Below are positions 8,265-17,068 of a stretch of 64,000 nucleotides of DNA, piece by piece. Numbering within the stretch: the stretch's first letter is position 1; each line of letters begins with the position of its first letter. A program made the position numbers and the translations under genes. The DNA is from Kiloniella laminariae (GTDB lineage: Bacteria > Pseudomonadota > Alphaproteobacteria > Kiloniellales > Kiloniellaceae), in NCBI RefSeq assembly GCF_027214005.1, contig NZ_JAPWGY010000002.1, forward strand, positions 831,860-895,859, written 5' to 3'. Below the pieces are notes generated by a model. It did not search any database. It was not told the origin of the DNA and saw nothing but the letters and a program-made list of their open reading frames with translations.

Positions 8265-8638
8265 ATTATTCTCCCTCTGGTTACGTCATTACATAGAGCA
8301 ATCTCAACAATACCTGTTTAATCCTGACAGCCTCAAACCTGCATGCCAAAAACCCCCACCGGACAAGCCGTGCGAGAGGAACCTTTGGCAGAATTTGAAA
8401 AGCCGTCATGATTGGGAATAGATACAGCGCTGGCAACTAGCCGACAGGTCGACTTTAGTGTATGGGATATCTTCAAAGCGTCCCAACCGCATATTTCTTG
8501 CCAGTAATGCCCCACCTCAAACCCGTAACATTTTTGATAAGACAGCGTATGATTATGCTAAACCTGTTCAGGGATATTGCCAAGAGGCCGGGAATAAATA
8601 TTTCATTTATTCTTCACGATAGTGAAAGATAGTTACCT
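8265..8638. other. Intergenic region without a recognised gene (374 bp)
   Basis: This lies between the divergent DUF465 and ubiX genes. It contains a 60-codon minus-strand frame (8333-8515) with no ribosome site or family resemblance, and a nine-base direct repeat CCTCAAACC at 8331-8339 and 8515-8523. No tRNA, 6S RNA or terminator signature was recognised. Confidence 0.5.
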
Positions 8639-9226
8639 ATGACCAAAGAGCGGTTAATTATTGGAATCAGTGGTGCCAGCGGTATTACCTATGGCATCAG
8701 GCTCCTGAAAATTTTGCAAAAATTGCCTGTCGAATCCCATCTGGTAATGAGTAAATCTGCCGAGATCACCCTTGCTTATGAAAGCAGCATGAAAGTCGCA
8801 GATGTTAAAGCCCTCGCGGATGTTTCCCACAATATCAACGACATAGCTGCCTGCCTTTCCAGCGGCTCTTATCGGACGCTCGGCATGATCGTTGCGCCTT
8901 GCTCCATCAAGACCCTGTCCGAAATTTCAACGGGCGTGACCTCAAGCCTTTTGACCAGATCTGCTGATGTCATTCTCAAGGAAAGACGGCGCCTGGTCCT
9001 GATGGTTCGGGAAACACCTCTTCATACCGGGCATCTGCGCAGTATGCTCAACGTGTCAGAAATGGGGGCAATCATTGCGCCACCTGTGCCGGCTTTCTAT
9101 GCCCGGCCCGAGTCCCTCGACGAAATGGTCGATTACACTCTTGGGCGGGTTCTGGATCTTTTCGATCTCGAGATTCCCGGAATGAACCGCTGGGACGAGA
9201 ACAGTAAACAGCGCCCAGAGCAATAA
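8639..9226 (+). CDS. ubiX: UbiX flavin prenyltransferase
   Basis: The 195-residue flavoprotein makes prenylated FMN, the cofactor used by the UbiD decarboxylase in ubiquinone synthesis. Signatures are the N-terminal IIGISGASGITYGIRLL (residues 7-23), the APCSIKTLSEISTG stretch near residue 100, and the ERRRLVLMVRETPLHTGHLRSM block typical of UbiX/Pad1 (arginine and glutamate residues that bind the prenyl phosphate). The ribosome site is weak. UbiD is not in this window. COQ9 and an ABC1 kinase, both ubiquinone-related, are encoded elsewhere in the window. Confidence 0.95.
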   Translation: MTKERLIIGISGASGITYGIRLLKILQKLPVESHLVMSKSAEITLAYESSMKVADVKALADVSHNINDIAACLSSGSYRTLGMIVAPCSIKTLSEISTGVTSSLLTRSADVILKERRRLVLMVRETPLHTGHLRSMLNVSEMGAIIAPPVPAFYARPESLDEMVDYTLGRVLDLFDLEIPGMNRWDENSKQRPEQ

Positions 9227-9253
9227 ACGCCTCCCCGAATCCTCACCGGGAAC

Positions 9254-9799
9254 TTACTGGAAAAGCCAGACAGCTTCCAATGGAGGCAATTCGGGGAACC
9301 CTCCGCGGACAATCGCCGCCAGATCGGCACAATCTGCTGTTCCAATCGATGCCACTTCACAAAGTTCAAGATACACAACCAGATTACGGGCTGCGATCTC
9401 GGGGGATGGGCGTTCGGATTGACGCAAGGGCATCTGCAAATGCATATAGTTCTGCTGTAGCGCCTCGGCCCAAAGCTCCAGATCCTTAACCCCCTGTCGC
9501 AGCTCTTCGCTTTGTCGAAAACCCTGGGTGTTTTCCTGTTTGATCCAACGGCGAACATCGCGAAGTGGTTCGATAACCCGATCCCGCCAGGCTTCAACAC
9601 CCGCAATCATCCCGGTGAGTTCAATCGCGGATAGAAGCCGACTGCAAAGACCCGCCCAACAGCAGAACAGCAGCAGATTTACATCAAGATCGTGCTTATC
9701 CTGCAAAACAAGGCAGGCAGGAGCAACACCCGGCTGTTTGTACGACTCCAGGGAGAAATTCCAAAAAGGATTATGCGGCAGTTTATCAGCCTCAATCAT
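9254..9799 (-). CDS. TIGR02444 family protein
   Basis: The roughly 181-residue protein carries the N-terminal pattern NPFWNFSLESYKQPGVAPACL and DVNLLLFCCWAGL that marks the TIGR02444 family of unknown function. The rest is predicted alpha-helical with several conserved Trp and Glu residues and no obvious catalytic motif or signal peptide. The likely start (ATG 9799; GTG 9802 and TTG 9805 are also in frame) lies inside the last codons of pfkA, so translation is probably coupled. The overlap is seen; a functional link with phosphofructokinase is inference. Confidence 0.75.
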   Translation of the reverse strand: MIEADKLPHNPFWNFSLESYKQPGVAPACLVLQDKHDLDVNLLLFCCWAGLCSRLLSAIELTGMIAGVEAWRDRVIEPLRDVRRWIKQENTQGFRQSEELRQGVKDLELWAEALQQNYMHLQMPLRQSERPSPEIAARNLVVYLELCEVASIGTADCADLAAIVRGGFPELPPLEAVWLFQ

Positions 9800-10883
9800 C
9801 ACCAAAACAAATTCCCAAACCTCTTGCCGTTAACATGACCGAGCTGTCCGGCTGCACTGCTCTATAACCCGCGATTGCTTCTTGCAATGGTACATCGAAG
9901 CAATGGCGGCCACTCCAGGCAACAAGTCGGTCAAATTTTCCAGCCGCAACCAGATCAACAGCATGGACACCAAAAGTAGAGCCCATAATCCTGTCCCGGG
10001 CTGAAGGCACTCCACCTCGTTGTAAATGCCCAAGTACCGTAACCCGGGTCTCAGCCCCCGTCTCTTCTGCGATACGATGGCTGATATACTCGCCAATTCC
10101 ACCATAGGTAACCGCGCCACTGGCTTGGGTTTCGGTCACCTTTCGCCCTTCTTCATCGCGCACAGCCTCCGCAACGATCACCAGCGAAAAATTCCGCCCT
10201 TCAGCATAAATTCTTTCAATCTTTCTTTTGATTGAAGCCAGGCTGTATTTCACCTCTGGAATCAGAATAATATCTGCCCCTCCAGCGACACCGGCATTGA
10301 GAGCGATATGACCCGCGTCCCGTCCCATAACCTCCAGGACCATCACACGGGAATGGCTGGCAGCTGTCGGCTGAAGCTGGTCAAGAGCCTGGGTGGCAAT
10401 ATCCACTGCCGTTGCATAGCCAACCGAAACTTCTGTGTGCCCCAAATCATTATCGATGGTCTTGGGCACGCCGATGAAATTTAACCCGCCCTGTTCTGCC
10501 AGCTGACGCAAAATCGCCATACTGCCATCTCCACCAATACCGATCAGGGCGTGAAGCCCCAACTCTCTATAGGCTTCGATAATTTCTTCACTGCGATCCA
10601 GAACCTGTCCATCGGGCATTTCGTAACTGAAGGGGTTTCCTTTGTTGGTCGTGCCAAGAATGGTTCCGCCGCGTCGCAAGATATCCCCGGTAAAGAGAGA
10701 TGGCTCAAGTTCCCGCACCATCACCGGACGCGCCAGCAGTCCAGCAGTTCCCTGTTCAATGCCGACCACTTTCATTCCATAGCCCTGAACAGCCCGATGA
10801 ACGACGGCACGAACGACAGCATTCAGACCGGCACAATCGCCCCCGCTTGTCAGAACGCCGATTCGCTTGCCAGCCAAGTCCAT
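9792..10883 (-). CDS. pfkA: 6-phosphofructokinase (ATP/PPi type mixed)
   Basis: The 363-residue PfkA-family enzyme phosphorylates fructose 6-phosphate. Motifs are LTSGGDCAGLNA (11-22), IGGDGS (116-121) and PKTIDND (140-146, catalytic Asp144), then MGRDAGHIA near residue 188 and HLQRGG near 290. Gly120 is the residue associated with ATP use, while Lys141 is the residue associated with pyrophosphate use, as in the group III enzymes. The phosphate donor therefore cannot be assigned from sequence. It is followed by an overlapping TIGR02444 gene. Confidence 0.92.
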   Translation of the reverse strand: MDLAGKRIGVLTSGGDCAGLNAVVRAVVHRAVQGYGMKVVGIEQGTAGLLARPVMVRELEPSLFTGDILRRGGTILGTTNKGNPFSYEMPDGQVLDRSEEIIEAYRELGLHALIGIGGDGSMAILRQLAEQGGLNFIGVPKTIDNDLGHTEVSVGYATAVDIATQALDQLQPTAASHSRVMVLEVMGRDAGHIALNAGVAGGADIILIPEVKYSLASIKRKIERIYAEGRNFSLVIVAEAVRDEEGRKVTETQASGAVTYGGIGEYISHRIAEETGAETRVTVLGHLQRGGVPSARDRIMGSTFGVHAVDLVAAGKFDRLVAWSGRHCFDVPLQEAIAGYRAVQPDSSVMLTARGLGICFGDD

Positions 10884-11062
10884 AACAATTCACTCCAGAT
10901 CCCTGAAAATACCCCATAAGAGGCCGATTTTATGCTAACTTCATGGTAGATAGTCTATTCAGCTCACTCTTCTCATACAAAAACTATGTTTATTTTCAAA
11001 GAGAGAGTATAACTATCCTCCCTTTCTACAGTGAGTTTGCGAGACGTTTACAATTGTCAGAC

Positions 11063-11269
11063 ATGAACGGAAATAGCCGAAAAGAGCTCATCGAAGATCT
11101 TGAGCGACTAAAACAGGAACACCGCGACATGGATGACGTTATCGCACGCCTGCAAGAGCATGCGCCCTTTGACCAGCTACAGCTTGTACGCCTGAAAAAG
11201 AAAAAGCTTATGCTCAAGGATAACATGAACAAACTCGAGAGTAGACTGCTGCCCGATATTATCGCCTGA
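11063..11269 (+). CDS. DUF465 (YdcH family) small protein, second copy
   Basis: The 68-residue protein is made of two helices: RKELIEDLERLKQEHRDMDDVIARL and LQLVRLKKKKLMLKDNMNKLE, the latter with the DUF465 lysine-rich motif. The function is unknown. The start at 11063 is chosen from family length; a longer frame opens at 10943, but its extra N-terminus does not resemble the family. No strong ribosome site is seen. It is a paralogue of 8094-8264, and precedes a glutathione transferase gene by 74 bases on the same strand. Confidence 0.8.
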   Translation: MNGNSRKELIEDLERLKQEHRDMDDVIARLQEHAPFDQLQLVRLKKKKLMLKDNMNKLESRLLPDIIA

Positions 11270-11343
11270 TCCGTACCACGAACAGGAAAGAGCTTTCGGA
11301 CGAAGCGATCTCTATAAATCTGGACAAATCTGGCATCCCTGGA

Positions 11344-11976
11344 ATGTATAAACTTTACTGGGATCGTGGTGGCGCCAATATGGCAATACACGCTCTTCTT
11401 GAAGAACTTGAATGCACTTACTCTTTGATTGAGATCGACCTCTCACAAGGGATGCAGCATCAACCTGACTATCTTGCGATCAATCCCAATGGACGGGTAC
11501 CAACATTACTTGACGGCCAGACTGTTATTTATGAGTCTGCCGCAATTTTGCTCTATCTGGCAGATAAACACCCTCAAACAGCCTTGGCACCGTCACACCA
11601 CTCCCATGAACGTGCGGTCTACTGTCAGTGGCTTGTCTGGATGACCAACACCCTTCAGGAAACCGCGAATGCCTGGGCGCACCCGGAAATCTGGGCTGAG
11701 ACCCCTGCTGCCCAACAGGATGTAAAAAACACTGCCGCAAGACGCATGGGAAAACAGTGGGACCTGCTCGAAGCTCAACTGGCACGAACATCCTGGTTGG
11801 CTGGCGACAGGATCACAGCTGCTGATCTGCACCTTTTCATGATCAGTTACTGGAGCAGACGCTATCCCGAACGGGCTGAGGATCGGCCCAGGCTCAAACA
11901 ACATGCAACCAGGGTTCTGCAGCGCCCGGCGGTTCAGCGGATGATGGAGCAGGAAGGGCTCAGCTGGACGTTATAA
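11344..11976 (+). CDS. Glutathione S-transferase family protein
   Basis: The 210-residue protein has a thioredoxin-like N-terminal domain (about 1-80) with NPNGRVPTLLD (47-57) and the glutathione-contact YESAAI (61-66), followed by an all-helical C-terminal domain with the buried N-capping motif LAGDRITAADLHLF (about 151-164). It is expected to be cytosolic and to conjugate or reduce electrophiles with glutathione. The exact class and substrate cannot be told. It converges with the diguanylate cyclase gene. Confidence 0.88.
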   Translation: MYKLYWDRGGANMAIHALLEELECTYSLIEIDLSQGMQHQPDYLAINPNGRVPTLLDGQTVIYESAAILLYLADKHPQTALAPSHHSHERAVYCQWLVWMTNTLQETANAWAHPEIWAETPAAQQDVKNTAARRMGKQWDLLEAQLARTSWLAGDRITAADLHLFMISYWSRRYPERAEDRPRLKQHATRVLQRPAVQRMMEQEGLSWTL

Positions 11977-12004
11977 AGCTATTGCCTAAAACCATCTGAT
12001 GGCT

Positions 12005-12751
12005 TCAAGCCCCTTCCGGTGACTTCTTGGCTTTCTTCTGTTCATACATTGCCAGATCTGCAGCCTTGAGAGCCTCATCGGCATCGCCTCCCTGAAAACT
12101 GTGCGCGCCGTATGAAATGCTTACATTTACACTTTGCCCATTATAATCAAATGGTTGACTTGCCACCTTTTGTGCCAGCAGCTGTGCTTTCTCCTGCGCG
12201 ATCTCAGGAGAAGCCTGTAAAAGGATAATCCCGAATTCATCCCCCCCGAGGCGTCCAACAATATCCGAAGACCTGACATTATTTAAAAGTATGGACGCCA
12301 CCTGTTTGATCGCTTCATCGCCCGCCTGGTGGCCAAGATTGTCATTGATCTGTTTCATGCCATTGACGTCGGCATAGATCACACTGCCCGGCACTTCATA
12401 GCGTTCGCTATAGGCCATCATTCGGCCCAGTTCCCGGACGAAGGCACGGCGGTTCAACACAGGTGTAAGCACGTCCTGATCAGCCAGTTTTTCCAGATAA
12501 TCCACCCGCTTTTTGGCTTGATCAAGCTCCTGCCGAACGAGTTGAACCTCTTCCATCAGGCGCTCGATAGCAGCCCTTACCTTGGGAGTAAATTCTGCTT
12601 CGGGAATGCCTATTACTGTCGTGACATCCTTCGGAGCAGAGATTCCTCCTGCCGCATCGACGGGTTGAGCCGGTTTCACCGTTGGTGCAGCTGACACCCG
12701 GCCAACACTGCTGACAGGGTTCCCCCCACCGCTGGGTCTTTGGACCTTCAT
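12005..12751 (-). CDS. Diguanylate cyclase (GGDEF domain), soluble
   Basis: The 248-residue protein has a low-complexity N-terminus (1-50), a probable coiled coil (55-90, RAAIERLMEEVQLVRQEL) and a GGDEF domain from about residue 92. The active-site motif GGDEF is intact at 169-173, and an inhibitory-site RxxD (RSSD, 160-163) lies the usual five residues before it, so product inhibition by cyclic di-GMP is likely. No membrane segment or sensory domain is visible; activation may come through the coiled coil. It is divergent from purE. Confidence 0.92.
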   Translation of the reverse strand: MKVQRPSGGGNPVSSVGRVSAAPTVKPAQPVDAAGGISAPKDVTTVIGIPEAEFTPKVRAAIERLMEEVQLVRQELDQAKKRVDYLEKLADQDVLTPVLNRRAFVRELGRMMAYSERYEVPGSVIYADVNGMKQINDNLGHQAGDEAIKQVASILLNNVRSSDIVGRLGGDEFGIILLQASPEIAQEKAQLLAQKVASQPFDYNGQSVNVSISYGAHSFQGGDADEALKAADLAMYEQKKAKKSPEGA

Positions 12752-12990
12752 ATTACAAGCAATCCCTTTGCTTTATTTATTCCAGCATCCTGCCGGAGTC
12801 ATTCATAGCTTACATCGCACATGGCAAACGAAGCTACGGGCACCTTATACAAAATAATTTTACATTCCGTTACCAAGAAAAGCTATTTTGGTTCTAAAAT
12901 GTGGCGGTTCTCTTTGCTTGCCTTATTGAAAAGCAGGTCTTAATAATGCGCCAACGATCCACTCAGGGATACACAGAGACAGGACACGCC

Positions 12991-13488
12991 ATGCCAGAGA
13001 AGTCACCGCAAGTAGGAATTATCATGGGAAGCCAATCAGACTGGCCGACGATGAAACATGCGGCAGATACTCTTGATGCCCTGGGAGTCGCCTATGAAAA
13101 ACGGATTGTCTCGGCACACAGAACTCCCCAGCGGCTTGTCGAATATGCAACAACAGCCCGTTTACGTGGATTAAAAATCATCATCGCCGGGGCCGGTGGG
13201 GCTGCCCATCTTCCTGGCATGGTCGCCTCGATGACTCCCCTACCTGTCTTTGGGGTGCCAATCGAAAGCAAGAGTCTGAAAGGCCAGGACAGCCTGCTTT
13301 CGATCGTCCAGATGCCCGGTGGTGTTCCAGTCGGGACACTTGCCATAGGAAAAGCCGGGGCAATAAACGCTGCCCTACTTTCTGGATCTGTTCTCGCCTT
13401 GAATGACCAGAAGATTGCCGATGCCCTTGATACCTGGCGCATGCGACAGACCGAAGCCGTCGCAATTGAACCAATAGACGAAGTTTAA
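12991..13488 (+). CDS. purE: N5-carboxyaminoimidazole ribonucleotide mutase
   Basis: The 165-residue class I PurE moves the carboxyl group of N5-CAIR to give CAIR in purine synthesis, acting with PurK. Signatures are [12 protein letters not shown] near the N-terminus, [10 protein letters not shown], the [15 protein letters not shown] loop and [29 protein letters not shown]. The start at 12991 follows CAGGAC and fits family length; the frame is open upstream to 12901, but that extension has no PurE character. It is followed by purK after 42 bases, presumably one operon. Confidence 0.95.
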   Translation: MPEKSPQVGIIMGSQSDWPTMKHAADTLDALGVAYEKRIVSAHRTPQRLVEYATTARLRGLKIIIAGAGGAAHLPGMVASMTPLPVFGVPIESKSLKGQDSLLSIVQMPGGVPVGTLAIGKAGAINAALLSGSVLALNDQKIADALDTWRMRQTEAVAIEPIDEV

Positions 13489-13530
13489 TTCAAGCCTGCT
13501 TTCACCCCGCCTTCAGTGGAGACCTCACCC

Positions 13531-14631
13531 ATGAGCAAGACCCTTACCGCCCCTTTGGCCCCCGGCTCCGTGATTGGCATTCTGGGTGGAGGACAGCTTG
13601 GCCGTATGGCGGCTTCAGCCGCGGCTGAACTCGGATATCATTGTCATATTTTCTGTCCGGAAGAAAACAACCCCGCCAGCGAGGTTTCAAAGTATTATAC
13701 CACCGCAGATTATGATGACGAAGCTGCCCTGGCGAAATTTGCTGAACAGGTTGATGTTGTTACCTACGAATTTGAGAACGTCCCTGCCAGCACGGCGGCC
13801 TTCCTGATTGAAAGAATAGCCGTCAATCCTGGCCCCAAAGTTTTACATATATGCCAGAACCGTTTGAGAGAGAAAGATTTCTGTAATTCAATCAAGGTTC
13901 CGACGACAAAATATGCGGAAGTAACAAACCGTGAAAACCTTGACCGGGTTGTCCGTGATATGGGGCGACCCTGTATTCTGAAAACAACAGAAATGGGATA
14001 TGACGGCAAGGGACAGGTCCTCATCGGTCCCGATACCGACCTCAAGGAAGCCTGGAAAACGGTTGCTGGCGACAGAAAGAAGGCCGAAACCATTCTCGAG
14101 ACTCTGGTTGATTTCCGTATGGAAATATCGGTCATTGTTGCCAGAAGTATCCAGGGCGCCTGCCAGACTTATGTCCCGGTAGAGAACCGACACAAGAACC
14201 ATATTCTGGATCAGACCATCGTGCCGGCACGCATTTCCCAAAAAATCAGTGATCGGGCAGAGGTTATCGCCCGGCACATGGCCGAGGAAATGCAATTGGT
14301 CGGCATGCTTGCCATTGAGATGTTCGTGACGACCGAAGACGAGGTCCTGGTCAATGAAATGGCACCCCGTCCCCATAACTCCGGGCACTGGTCTATGGAT
14401 GCCTGTGTCACGTCACAGTTCGAACAGTTTATCCGTGCTGTGTCCGGTCTCTCGCTTGGATCGGTTTACCGCCATTCCGACGCGGTGATGACCAATCTGC
14501 TCGGTGATGATGTAAACGGGTGGGAGGAAATTCTTTCCGATCCGTCCGCCAAGCTGCATCTCTATGGCAAGTCCGAGGCCAAACCCGGTCGCAAGATGGG
14601 GCATGTTACCCGGGTGATCCCCCGTAAATAA
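13531..14631 (+). CDS. purK: N5-carboxyaminoimidazole ribonucleotide synthase
   Basis: The 366-residue ATP-grasp enzyme makes N5-CAIR from AIR, bicarbonate and ATP, the substrate for PurE just upstream. Motifs are IGILGGGQLGRMAA near the start, the KTTEMGYDGKGQ ATP-grasp loop around residue 150, and the metal-binding NEMAPRPHNSGHW segment near residue 275. GGAG ten bases before the ATG at 13531 supports this start; a GTG at 13516 overlaps that ribosome site. The next gene begins 71 bases later. Confidence 0.95.
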   Translation: MSKTLTAPLAPGSVIGILGGGQLGRMAASAAAELGYHCHIFCPEENNPASEVSKYYTTADYDDEAALAKFAEQVDVVTYEFENVPASTAAFLIERIAVNPGPKVLHICQNRLREKDFCNSIKVPTTKYAEVTNRENLDRVVRDMGRPCILKTTEMGYDGKGQVLIGPDTDLKEAWKTVAGDRKKAETILETLVDFRMEISVIVARSIQGACQTYVPVENRHKNHILDQTIVPARISQKISDRAEVIARHMAEEMQLVGMLAIEMFVTTEDEVLVNEMAPRPHNSGHWSMDACVTSQFEQFIRAVSGLSLGSVYRHSDAVMTNLLGDDVNGWEEILSDPSAKLHLYGKSEAKPGRKMGHVTRVIPRK

Positions 14632-14702
14632 TCCCCCGATCAACGACGGGTTCCGAAAGCTGATAGTATCATGCCCACGGCGACCAGAGGATTGGCAGGC
14701 TC

Positions 14703-15563
14703 ATGCGAATCATCCTCAGCAGAAAAGGCTTTGATTCCCAATATGGGGGTGGTCCAAGCCCCATATTGCCCGATGGACGCATCTGTTCTCTGCCAATTCC
14801 GCATACAGAGGGACCTTTTTGTTATCAGGATCTGGAATCTCCGCTCGGAAATTTAGGTCAACTGCTCAAACAGCTATCGCCCAAGGCTGCAAAACCCGAT
14901 GACAGGGTTCATCTAGATCCGGATCTTTTTCCAGAAAGTCTTCCAAGGCGGGCCAACTGGCGACCCTGTTTTGGTCAGCACGGTGCTGCCCAGCAGCATC
15001 TTGCCAAACAAGGCGTCCAGGCAGGAGATCTCTTTCTCTTTTTTGGCTGGTTCAGATCAGTCGACGCAGAATTCCGTCCCCTTCCAAACAGCCCAGATCT
15101 CCATGTTATTTTTGGCTGGCTTCAGGTTGGTCAGCTTCATTCCCTGACCGGAAATCCCGAAACATCAAATTTTGCTGACCCCGTTTATAAAGACCACCCG
15201 CATTTCCATGGCGAATTTGGCTTAAACAATACACTTTATCTTGCTCGGGATAGCCTCGATTTTTTTTCTCAGAGAGGCAGCGGAACCACAGATCTGCCCG
15301 GTGGAGGTCTGTTCAACAATATCCATCCTCGGCGGATACTCACGCGCCCGGGCGGCACTCGCTCGCGCTGGCAATTGCCCGGGTGGTTCGCCCATCCGAC
15401 ACCCGCTCTTTCCTATCATATGAAGCCAGAGAAATGGCAGCCGGACGGTGAGAACTGGCATCTCACTTCTGCCCCGAAAGGGCAGGAATTTGTCATCAAC
15501 ACCCAAGGGCGTCACACCGCAGCAAAGCGTTGGCTAAAGAAATTGTTTGAAGATCAGCAATAG
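14703..15563 (+). CDS. Nmad3 (nucleotide modification associated domain 3) protein
   Basis: The 286-residue protein starts with MRIILSRKGFDSQYGG followed by SPILPDGRICSLPIP, the signature I associate with the Nmad3 family. It was named from computational work that placed it near enzymes of DNA base modification; its biochemistry is not established. Histidine- and aromatic-rich segments (DHPHFHGEFGLNN near residue 165, WQLPGWFAHP near 222) are candidate active-site regions. No other modification or restriction gene is nearby; the neighbour is purK, same strand, 71 bases upstream. The family call is from memory of the motif. Confidence 0.7.
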   Translation: MRIILSRKGFDSQYGGGPSPILPDGRICSLPIPHTEGPFCYQDLESPLGNLGQLLKQLSPKAAKPDDRVHLDPDLFPESLPRRANWRPCFGQHGAAQQHLAKQGVQAGDLFLFFGWFRSVDAEFRPLPNSPDLHVIFGWLQVGQLHSLTGNPETSNFADPVYKDHPHFHGEFGLNNTLYLARDSLDFFSQRGSGTTDLPGGGLFNNIHPRRILTRPGGTRSRWQLPGWFAHPTPALSYHMKPEKWQPDGENWHLTSAPKGQEFVINTQGRHTAAKRWLKKLFEDQQ

Positions 15564-15641
15564 CCTTCCTGCGGGATCACATATTCATCAAAAGAGGGCC
15601 ATCCAACAGGGTACCCGACAGGAGAAAGGACAGCGAAGAAA

Positions 15642-16277
15642 TTAACAGCGGTGCGTAAAGGATTTCGGAGCAAGCCCTCTGACCGCCCCAGCTATTTTGG
15701 AAAGCTTGCCAATCCCCTTGCCCAACGCTCCGCCAATCTTGAGAACCTCAGTGATGCGACGATCAAGGAAGCTCCAGGTTCTTTCATAGCCTTCTGAACT
15801 GTCTTCCAGCCAGTATAATAATGTCGAGCTGTAAACCCCGGCCAACAGCATACGTTTGCTGTAGAAATTGTAATCCGTCGAACGATCCCCTGCCGCAAGC
15901 CAGATGGAATCCACGGTATCATAAAGATTATGCAGCCCTTCTGAGGCCTTCAGCGGCATCGTAAAGAAGCTGATACCCTTGCGGATGGCTTCACGGTTCG
16001 GCGTCATCAACTCAAGCCGGTAACGAACAGCCAGTGTAATTTTCTCCCGCACCTTAAGATCATCCGAAGCTTCCAGCCGGGCCATAACCTGCTGATCCAG
16101 CTGTTGGTTATAGTAACGCAGGACATCCGTTATTCCCCGTGGAAAAAACAGGGCAGTCTGACTCGTCGTCAAGCCGATATCCCGCGCAGCCTCGGCCAGG
16201 GCTGTTTCACTCCAGCCCTCAAAAGGCACCAGAGGTAACAGGCGCGCCAATAGCTGTTCTTTTTGCTTTTCACTCAT
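15642..16277 (-). CDS. COQ9 family protein
   Basis: The roughly 211-residue protein resembles COQ9, a lipid-binding helical protein with a TetR-like fold that supports ubiquinone synthesis (it binds the COQ7 hydroxylase in mitochondria). Characteristic stretches are LVPFEGWSETALAEAARDIGL near the N-terminus, FFPRGITDVLRYYN, and WLAAGDRSTDYNFYSKRMLLAGVYSSTLLYWLEDSSEG in the C-terminal half. The start at 16277 gives family length; ATG 16358, inside the end of def, gives 27 more residues and would be translationally coupled. Confidence 0.88.
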   Translation of the reverse strand: MSEKQKEQLLARLLPLVPFEGWSETALAEAARDIGLTTSQTALFFPRGITDVLRYYNQQLDQQVMARLEASDDLKVREKITLAVRYRLELMTPNREAIRKGISFFTMPLKASEGLHNLYDTVDSIWLAAGDRSTDYNFYSKRMLLAGVYSSTLLYWLEDSSEGYERTWSFLDRRITEVLKIGGALGKGIGKLSKIAGAVRGLAPKSFTHRC

Positions 16278-16344
16278 TATCTCAGTCTCTGTTTCTACCC
16301 TTGCAGATATCCCCTGATACCCGGGTTTAAATGGATCGACGGGT

Positions 16345-16899
16345 TCAGACCTCATCATATTCCGCCAACTCGGATGCGAAAATCATCTTCCGTGGCGTCT
16401 CAAGACGTTCCGTGTACAGGATACCATCGAGATGATCATATTCATGCTGGACAACCCGGGCGTGGAAGCCCGTAGCCACGGCTTCGATCATCTTACCATC
16501 CAACCCCAAACCACGATAGCGAATCACACGAGATCGTGACACCTTGCCCATCAGACCCGGAATCGAAAGACAGCCCTCCCAGGCTTCGTCTTTTTGCACT
16601 CCAAGCATTTCAATCTCGGGATTAATCAAAACAGTCAAAGGCACATCGCCCTCATCATCCAGCGAAAAGCCAAGACGCTCGGCTTCGGCTTTGGCGCGGG
16701 CAGCCGACACCTGAAAAACAAACATCCGTTTAGAGTGGTAAACCTGTGGCGCCGCGATCCCGGTCCCCCCGGCATCCTGCATGGTTTCGATCATATCGCT
16801 GGCCAGTTGCCGTATTTCGGGTGAGGAGGGATCCTCAACAGCCTGGGCTTTTTGCCAGAGAACCGGATGCCCCATCTTGGAGATTTTCAGCAAGGTCAT
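16345..16899 (-). CDS. def: Peptide deformylase
   Basis: The 184-residue metalloenzyme removes the formyl group from nascent N-termini. All three motifs are intact: GGTGIAAPQ (44-52), EGCLSIPG (108-115, metal-binding Cys110) and HEYDH (152-156, two metal-binding His and catalytic Glu). A somewhat longer insert around residues 63-85 is seen compared with the shortest deformylases. It sits upstream of the COQ9 gene on the same strand, with possible overlap of the reading frames. No methionyl-tRNA formyltransferase gene is adjacent, unlike in many bacteria. Confidence 0.95.
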   Translation of the reverse strand: MTLLKISKMGHPVLWQKAQAVEDPSSPEIRQLASDMIETMQDAGGTGIAAPQVYHSKRMFVFQVSAARAKAEAERLGFSLDDEGDVPLTVLINPEIEMLGVQKDEAWEGCLSIPGLMGKVSRSRVIRYRGLGLDGKMIEAVATGFHARVVQHEYDHLDGILYTERLETPRKMIFASELAEYDEV

Positions 16900-17068
16900 G
16901 CAAATACTGTCTTTTTGTGTCTGATTTCTTACTATGTAGATCAGGAATCATGCGGTCAAAACAAATTCCCCTGCCCTTGTTCCATCCGGGTTCCATCCCG
17001 CTAAAATCGTTAAAACTCCCCGAAAACTGCAGAAACGAATCGACAGTCCCCAAGATTCCTCCTTCACA

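Noticed and set aside
8333-8515. 60-codon minus-strand frame
   Set aside because: No ribosome site, no family resemblance and cysteine/serine-rich composition unlike the neighbours.
8265-8638. Possible 6S or other structural RNA
   Set aside because: The sequence lacks the long closing stem and central bubble of 6S RNA; only a nine-base direct repeat was seen.
12901-12990. 30-residue N-terminal extension of PurE
   Set aside because: Not conserved-looking, and the ATG at 12991 has a ribosome site and gives the usual length.
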